This document shows, one piece after another, positions 58,261 through 64,000 of a stretch of 64,000 nucleotides of DNA (within the stretch, counting starts at the first letter, position 1; each line of letters begins with the position of its first letter). The DNA comes from Heterobasidion occidentale. Its lineage: Eukaryota; Basidiomycota; Agaricomycetes; Russulales; Bondarzewiaceae. Both the position numbers and the translations under genes were made by a program. Where the stretch lies: assembly GCA_039111635.1 (NCBI GenBank), contig JBCAQO010000008.1, positions 744,001 to 808,000 of the forward strand. The letters are read 5' to 3'. Under the pieces are notes generated by a model. The model did not search any database. It saw nothing but the letters and a program-made list of their open reading frames with translations, and had not been told where the DNA came from.

Positions 58261-59117
58261 GATGCGCCTGTGATCCTATTAGTGAATGAACAAGCTCCAT
58301 CCTGGCAAAGGGCCCTACCTGCACCCTATGAGATCACCTTAGTACGTGCACACTACAAGGTATACAGTACGTGTATGAGCAAGGAGCATGAGCATGGAGC
58401 TGCTGACGCCATGGGCGTCAAAGCAACCAAAGAACTTGAGTGCGCATTACCTGCTAGGGTGGAATACTGATCTTTGGGCTAGTGAAATGAGATCGCTCGA
58501 AATAAATAGATAGCAATAGCACGTATCACTGACTGACCTTGTCTCATAGGAGAATTTCAATCTTGGAGAAAGCAATAGGTTTGAGAAGGCTCATCGGATA
58601 GACTATAATGCCGAGCGTTTCTCAAGAGCAATTTGTCAGCTCGGCTTATTGCTAAGTAGCCGTCGTCAGCCATCCAATATCAGTCCAATATCCAACTCTT
58701 CCTCCTCCCATGCTTGCTACGAGATGCTACGGGTACAATGAGTATTGGACTTCCCTCATAATTTCGATCTGTCTGGCAACGTCGAACGGCTGTCTCAATG
58801 CATTAGCCTGTTCTGATCTCGCGCGATGGTCTTCTTGAGCGCTCGATGCGTCGAGTTCGCACCGGACTTTTGACGCTGATGCCTATCAAGGGAAACCGCA
58901 TCCGCCTTCCCATTCCGACTCTTCTCTCCGTAAGAACCACCGTGAATAGCATGGAGCCCACTGTCACCTCTGCGGAGCTTCGCCGGACCCAAGTATACAC
59001 CTCGTGGCCGTCTCGTAAAGCTTAAAGCCTTGCATGTCTTCTGATCTCCTCGATGCCCTTCCCTTGGCCTAAACACCACCCTTGATACTCTGCCTGTCTG
59101 CGCATTACCTGTGCGAG
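58261..59117. other. divergent spacer
   Basis: About 0.86 kb between BTB E and multi-TM copy 2; holds both promoters, no gene recognised. Confidence 0.45.
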
Positions 59118-60536
59118 ATGGGCATTCCGCTTGACAAAGCTGAGTTCTTGGCCCTCTTCTTGGAGACTTTCGCATACGGTGCGATAGATTTTATGACAGC
59201 GATATTCTCGCGGGTGATTCATACTCAGTTGACTCGGCTAGGTGTTTTCTTTGCGCTGTGCTGGATCACTGTGCATATCCTGTTCTGGAACCGCAAAGAT
59301 GGCATCCGCACAGGGGGCTTCCTGCTTTACGTCGCGTTATTCATGCTCGTGTTGGCCACGGCAGTATGTGAACACTCCTGTCATCACCTACTTTCCGCAG
59401 CCAGGCTGACTGACGGTCTTGCTATGTGGGTGCTTATTAACCTGAATAGCACCTCATCATCGACTTTGTCAGAGCTATCAACGCGTTCTTGCTTCTCAAC
59501 CCCGGAGGAGATAGCAGCAACAGCGCTGACAGCTACTACGGCAATCTCGGTGATCCTCTTTTCATAGCCAAAACCGTCTGTATTGGAGCCAAACACTGTG
59601 TGGCGATGGTGTCATAGTAAGTGCTTTCTATCCCTTTGAGCTATACATTTTCAAGGTTGGTCTGTTTCCTATATTCGCTCAGATCTGGCGTTGTTATATG
59701 GTCTACGGAAGACAATTTCTTGTGATTGTGCCTCCGATCCTCTTTATGTTTCCAGCATTTGGTAAGCTACGCTCTCGATTTCCTCTCTACTAACCTAACC
59801 GCCTGAATCCTCAGCCGCTGGTGTGATCATCATCAACGACTGGGTACACACCGCGCCTGGCACGCCCATTTTTGTGACGGAGACCCACTGGATTACGACG
59901 TTCTTTGTCGTGACTATGACTATCAACATATATTGCACGGGTGCGCCTTTCCTCCTCATGCATTTACATCCACAGATGTTGAAATTGGCAGTGATGATCT
60001 CATGGCGCATTTACTCAACCGGCCGATTTAGATCAGGCATGGGTATGCGTATGGGTAGCCTCTTCCCAGTCATGATCGTAATCATTGAAAGCGGAGCTCT
60101 CTATACCTCTGGAATCATCGCTTTCCTCTGTACATATCTCGCCGGCTCGAACGGCCAATACCCTGCCTTGGACCTCATCACCCCGCTCGTGGTACGTACT
60201 TGGTGCGGACTTCAATGAGGTGTTCGAGGCGCTGACATGAAACAACAGGGCATCGTTTTCTGTCTCATCATTCTGCAAGTGCGCTTCAACTCCAGCAGCT
60301 TCTCGACCTCGAGTAGCATACCCACAGGATCAGCCAGCCGTCCAATCGCATGGGGTCGCCGCGGGAGCCGTTCAGCCGCACCCGGACTCACCACAACCGA
60401 GAACGGACCTCCCGAATATCCTATGGGACCAATATCTATCGACATCACGACACATACGGAGGACCACTCGTCTTTCAATGCGCTGGAGGCTGAAAGTAAG
60501 ACTAAGGCGGCGGAAGCTGAGAACAATATTGTATGA
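59118..60536 (+). CDS. multi-TM protein, copy 2
   Basis: Seven exons (59118-59178, 59242-59363, 59450-59616, 59683-59761, 59815-59940, 59992-60191, 60249-60536). Roughly seven hydrophobic segments: VFFALCWITVHILFW, GFLLYVALFMLVLATA, LIIDFVRAINAFLL, RCYMVYGRQFLVIVPPILFM, TTFFVVTMTINIYC, MIVIIESGALYTSGIIAFLC, GIVFCLIIL, and a ~80-residue Ser/Thr/Glu tail with no motif. The IESGALYTSG block is the family hallmark. Two single-base losses are implied: a T near 59583 (exon 3 is 167 nt and should be 168) and a G at the exon 5 donor (59940). All other sites fit. 7TM topology suggests a receptor or transporter but no known family is assigned. Confidence 0.75.
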
Positions 60537-61098
60537 ATTTTCGCAGGTAATAATGATCATCTTGATAGCCATGTAGGCGTTGTATTTGTGCACAGGGTAT
60601 ATTCATAGATCATATTGGACATCTCGTGTTCGGTCATGTAGACTCAAAAGATCTCATCATGGGTGCCTTTCGTCTCGGTGATAACGGTGCCCAAAATTTC
60701 ATAAATATCCTTGAAGTCGCGAGTTCGTGCCGATATTGATCCGCTCGTAAGTCCTCTCGTTTTGTGGTATCATTCGAGCTGGATCAATCACGAATGTTTT
60801 TGAGAAGATCAACGGAGGAAGCACAGCACGAAGACCAATCAAACAAAAGGGTCTCCACGTCTCAAGTCGTCAGGGTTCCTGATGGACATTGAAATGTACG
60901 ATCAGACGGAGTGGAGTACATACGTACTGTGAGAAGGACAGAATCCGGGGATTAGCAGATAATCCAAACTTAGCTCAAGATGGATCAGACTAAATATGAT
61001 GTATACATTTTCAGAACGGCGTTTCTAGATCAACCTAGATTGCCAAAAAACGCATTGTTCAATTCAGCTCATATTGAGCCTCGGGACCGGAAACTCAC
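60537..61098. other. convergent spacer
   Basis: About 560 bp between multi-TM copy 2 and BTB F. May contain the terminal exon of BTB F. Confidence 0.45.
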
Positions 61099-62046
61099 CA
61101 TTGAAATCACTCGATCTATTTCCTGGGCGAAACGGCGAGTGAAGTGCTCCATAGAAGCGCTTGCCTCTGGTTTGCAGGCGGTGCACTCGGCCGCGTCCAT
61201 CAGGGAGGGTGAGATGAGCTCGAGACTAGTGACAGTCGAGGCGCAGGGTCGTGTTTTCAAGGCAACTTGAGCTCTTCCCATGTATTCCCACCACCAAATG
61301 CGAGACATGATGATGTCGTTGTTTGCCATAGTGTCAGACTGTCCGCCACACTCGCAGATCGTCGATAGGCAGCCTGGAAGGTCTTCATTGGTGATCCACG
61401 TTTTGTCGGATACCAACCGCTGCACAGACGCGATACACGCGCGTTGGTACTGTAGTAGCTTCTGGATAGCCATTCCCGAGATACTTAAGAATTCTACTAT
61501 GTCCGGGCCTGGGAGAAACGGTTGGCGTAGTGTGTGCTTCGCCGCTGCGACCGCCACGTCCTTCATCTCGTAGGCCCATGCGACGGCAAAGACGCGTTCA
61601 GGCTGCTCCTGAGCAAATTGCATAAGCCTGGGTATAAGCGCGGTCCGGACGTTTTCTAGTTGATATTTGTGCGCTATTCGAAGAATCCTCTTCATATCTT
61701 CGAAACCATCTAACGGGGGATCGGGTAACGGATAGCAGAAGTGCAGCATCAGGTCAAGCGACCGCTCGTCGTCATCCACAAGAACGACCGGAAGGCCCTG
61801 TTTGAGTTCGTCCCTGCCGGCCCCGAGTCCAGCGTGGCTTCCTGGTGGTGGTAGAGTGAACATGTCTCTAAATATCGGAGATGCGATGGAAAGTATCAAT
61901 TTGTGGACGCAGAAATCCACCTTGTCATTGGACCGAAGTATGATATCTGCACTGGCGTCATCGAAGGGAGGGCCAAAGTCTTCATATTCTGGGTCTACCG
62001 CGGTCGAGGTGTAAGAGGTGTGTCGGGAAAAGTTGAGAAGCGACAT
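61069..62046 (-). CDS. BTB/POZ-domain protein F (intact)
   Basis: One uninterrupted frame from 62046; 316 codons to a GTGAGT donor at 61098, or 325 aa if read to the stop at 61069. BTB domain at residues ~25-130: FDDASADIILRSNDKVDFCVHKLILSIASPIFRDMFTLPPPG, LPVVLVDDDERSLDLMLHFCYP, then DMKRILRIAHKYQLENVRTALI. The C-terminal half has helices MAIQKLLQYQRACIASVQRLV, a GCLSTICECGG Cys cluster, WWWEYMGRAQVAL, and AECTACKPEASASMEHFTRRFAQEIDRVIS. It is the only undamaged member of the D/E/F subfamily here. Likely a protein-interaction adaptor; partner unknown. Confidence 0.85.
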   Translation of the reverse strand: MSLLNFSRHTSYTSTAVDPEYEDFGPPFDDASADIILRSNDKVDFCVHKLILSIASPIFRDMFTLPPPGSHAGLGAGRDELKQGLPVVLVDDDERSLDLMLHFCYPLPDPPLDGFEDMKRILRIAHKYQLENVRTALIPRLMQFAQEQPERVFAVAWAYEMKDVAVAAAKHTLRQPFLPGPDIVEFLSISGMAIQKLLQYQRACIASVQRLVSDKTWITNEDLPGCLSTICECGGQSDTMANNDIIMSRIWWWEYMGRAQVALKTRPCASTVTSLELISPSLMDAAECTACKPEASASMEHFTRRFAQEIDRVISMVSFRSRGSI

Positions 62047-62450
62047 CGCAAGAAACTGTGGAATTTAGCATGAATTAGAACCTGACAGCAAACACGACGA
62101 TGAAGGACCTGACAGTTATTGAAACTACCTAGGTCTCTTCATTCAGGACGATCAACAGTCTCCAATGGGCCAAGTGAGGCCTAGCAGTCAAATTAAATAG
62201 TGCAGTGATCGTTGTTCGGTGCGCTGTGTGCCGCTTGATTATTTCGAATGAGATAGAGACGCAGTGGTGCTGTTGTGGTTGGGAATGTGGATGGCGCTTG
62301 TTCGGCGCTCGGGGAGGTCGGTCAAGCCTTTTGCGCTGACGATAGAGATTCAACGCTAAACTCGACCAAATAGAGGCAGTGATGACATCTCGGATCTAAG
62401 ATTGTAACGAGACACGGTCCTCGAGATATGTATTTTCAACATACACAACA
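62047..62450. other. divergent spacer BTB F / VPS25
   Basis: About 0.4 kb with promoters of both genes; nothing else seen. Confidence 0.45.
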
Positions 62451-62509
62451 CCCAGCGGTGAGTTTATGACCTTTTATGAGTTGATATATGCCGACAAACG
62501 AGCCTGATA

Positions 62510-63249
62510 GGGTTTCTCCTGCCTTCCATCCATTCTGCGCCTCCGTTCTTCACGTCAGTACCTCGACTCTCAAGCTCTTAGACAGGCATTGAGATTTTGC
62601 CTCGTATTTGACTCTTAGACAGCAACTGAACGAGTCTACGCAAGCTATTCTTACGGAGCAATGGATACGCCTTATATTGGCATATGCACGGCATCGGCAG
62701 TTGTTTGTGCTGAGGATCGAAGATGCAGAAACGAGAGGAGGGGAGTGGGACGAAGTGTTTCGAAACGACAGGATTAATCGTGCGTCCCCTCCGAACCTCA
62801 TGAGCTCACTTGAGATATTTATACCATTCTACCCAACGGTAGGGCGACTGCTTCCATCACACTTGGATTTCATCATGTCATCCATGGTCAGCAAGGATCT
62901 GGCCTCTTCCGACCCTCCGAAGCAGAGTCGCTCTGTCATTCTATATTGGAGAGTACCAGAAGAATGGGCCGATGTACTTCATGAATGGGCGAGCCGTATT
63001 TCCTTGTCCATACTTTTCTCTTTCTCACCACGTCGCTCTTCAACATGATAGGCAACAAGCACGGGCCAGCTCAATACTATCATGACGTTTTACGAAATCA
63101 CGGAACCACCGATAGAGTCACCCCTCTCTGGAATTCCTATACCTCTCCTGCGAAAGGCAATTGCGATTTTATCGAAGACTGGAAGAGCGCAGATCATCTC
63201 TATCGCTGATGGAGAGGGTGTGCGGTTCTTCTCGGGTAGTGGAAAGTGA
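62510..63249 (+). CDS. VPS25: ESCRT-II subunit VPS25 (5' end unresolved)
   Basis: Winged-helix ESCRT-II component for multivesicular-body sorting. Identified exons: ~62510-62556 (GFLLPSIHSAPPFFT), ~62620-62778 (QLNESTQAILTEQWIRLILAYARHRQLFVLR, WDEVFRNDRIN), from ~62843 (RLLPSHLDFIMSSMV, SVILYWRVPEEWADVLHEWA), and from ~63059 (TGQLNTIMTFYEITE, RKAIAILSKTGRAQIIS, GEGVRFF) to the TGA at 63247. The PPFFT N-terminus, WIRLIL and RxPEEWA motifs are diagnostic. The first ATG is not fixed: a short 5' exon ending before 62510 is needed. The penultimate splice is irregular: the phase wants a donor right after GCG AG, where the sequence has CC, with GTATTT two bases on. Possibly another base error. Confidence 0.8.
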
Positions 63250-63507
63250 CATCAGTTTGTATCAATCATACTCATTGTGTATCTACTTAGATGTAACAGA
63301 ACCTTCACACAAGAGGTAGTCAATATAATATTTCTCGTCTTGTTGCCTCTGGAGCCCAGATCTTATCTTATCACCTTGGCACATCTTATCAACGTTTGTA
63401 AGCCTGAACGCGTCTGTGGCTGAGGCCTGACCGCGTTTCTTTCCCTCCCTCCACGAGGCTTGCATGATCGTCATCAAACTCCTAATCATCTCTCAAAGTC
63501 ACTCACC

Positions 63508-64000
63508 ATGGTTTCCTTTACTGTACATTGCAATGTCTGTTTCAGGGATTGTTCCCTTCACAAAGTCCGTTCCCTGCGATGCGGTGTGTACGGTCATAAG
63601 TTTCGGAGTCGATGCAATTGAATCGGTTTGAACTACTAGGTCATACATACTGCAATCCATGCCTCATGCTATTATCGAGCACCGCCAGGAACGACCGCAA
63701 GAAGCTGCTTTGTCCAGAATGCCGCTCACCTTTCGCCGAGCAGGATCTCCGACGTGTTTTCTTGACGCCAGGTGGAGGCGATGGGGAGTCCAGCAGTCAG
63801 GCCGCTGCCGAATCTTTAGAACATAATAAACTGCTGGTTCAGCATGCCCAGCATGTTTCTGATGCTCTTTTAAAATTGGACGTCCATGCGAACCCGGCCA
63901 AGGTGCAGGAAGTCCAGCGCGATATCCAGGTCGTAGCGGAGGCGATAAGCGCAGAGCCAGTGGTTGGAGGAGCAGCGGTGAGCCATATCAAGTGACGTAT
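63508..64000 (+). CDS. RING-finger protein, 5' part (right edge)
   Basis: Exon 1 63508-63583 and exon 2 from 63640. N-terminal RING of C3HC4 type: C-N-V-C, then RCGHTYCNPCL across the intron, and LCPECRSPF, so all zinc ligands are present within the first ~65 residues. A Gly/Ser-rich linker and a helical segment (LEHNKLLVQHAQHVSDALLKL) follow. The frame reaches a TGA at 63993, but GCG|GTGAGC near 63977 is a good donor, so the gene most likely continues past the window. Probable E3 ubiquitin ligase; target unknown. Confidence 0.75.

Larger units (their letters stand above)
59118..62046. repeat. tandem pair unit: multi-TM protein + BTB (copy 2)
   Basis: Second convergent pair, same order and orientation as 55197-58260. 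Confidence 0.7.

Noticed and set aside
30660..62046. Possibility that the repeated blocks are LTR retrotransposons
   Set aside because: No reverse transcriptase, integrase, primer-binding site or LTR ends; the repeats coincide with spliced host-type genes and their promoters.

Overview
The window is nuclear DNA of a filamentous basidiomycete, most likely an Agaricomycete (white-rot type). I infer this from genes cut by many 50-60 nt introns, including several micro-exons, a secreted GH16 glucanase, an O-methylsterigmatocystin-oxidoreductase-like (OrdA-like) P450 pair, expanded BTB/POZ and BCS1-like families, and GC-rich exons with no operon structure. Species is not assignable from sequence alone. 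No rRNA, credible tRNA, CRISPR array or autonomous transposon was recognised.

Left third (1-30.6 kb), mostly conserved single-copy genes: the end of a C2HC-like repeat protein (left edge, -); GH16 glucanase (+); a protein with five tandem Zn2Cys6 clusters (+); phosphoglucomutase (-, stop codon alone in its last exon); NAD(P)H-hydrate dehydratase (-) divergent from an SH3 protein (+); a small membrane protein (-); a Dal5-type MFS transporter in 16 exons (+); an acidic hypothetical protein (-); a probable RNase P/MRP subunit Rpp40 (-); a dead P450 followed by an intact paralogue (+); pantothenate synthetase (-); dolichyldiphosphatase (-).

Middle (30.6-40.5 kb): a tandem segmental duplication. 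Each ~4.4 kb unit carries a BCS1-like AAA ATPase (+) facing a BTB protein (-). The first copy of each gene is intact. In the second unit the BCS1 copy is frameshifted near its C-terminus and the BTB copy has in-frame stops. A 289-bp TA-flanked MITE sits in the spacer. Then come a small secreted protein (-), the Rab5-GEF VPS9 (+), and an N-terminal-His chitin-binding/LPMO-like secreted protein (-).

Right part (49-62 kb), accessory: a relic of the VPS9 3' end, an inverted decayed third copy of the BTB gene, and three BTB genes of a second subfamily. Two of these form convergent pairs with multi-pass membrane proteins of one family, again a tandem duplication. The window closes with ESCRT-II subunit VPS25 (+) and the start of a RING-finger gene (+) running off the right edge.

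One cross-cutting oddity: many otherwise well-conserved genes carry a single missing base, often in a short homopolymer. This looks more like consensus error than decay in the housekeeping genes, so frameshift claims should be read with that in mind.
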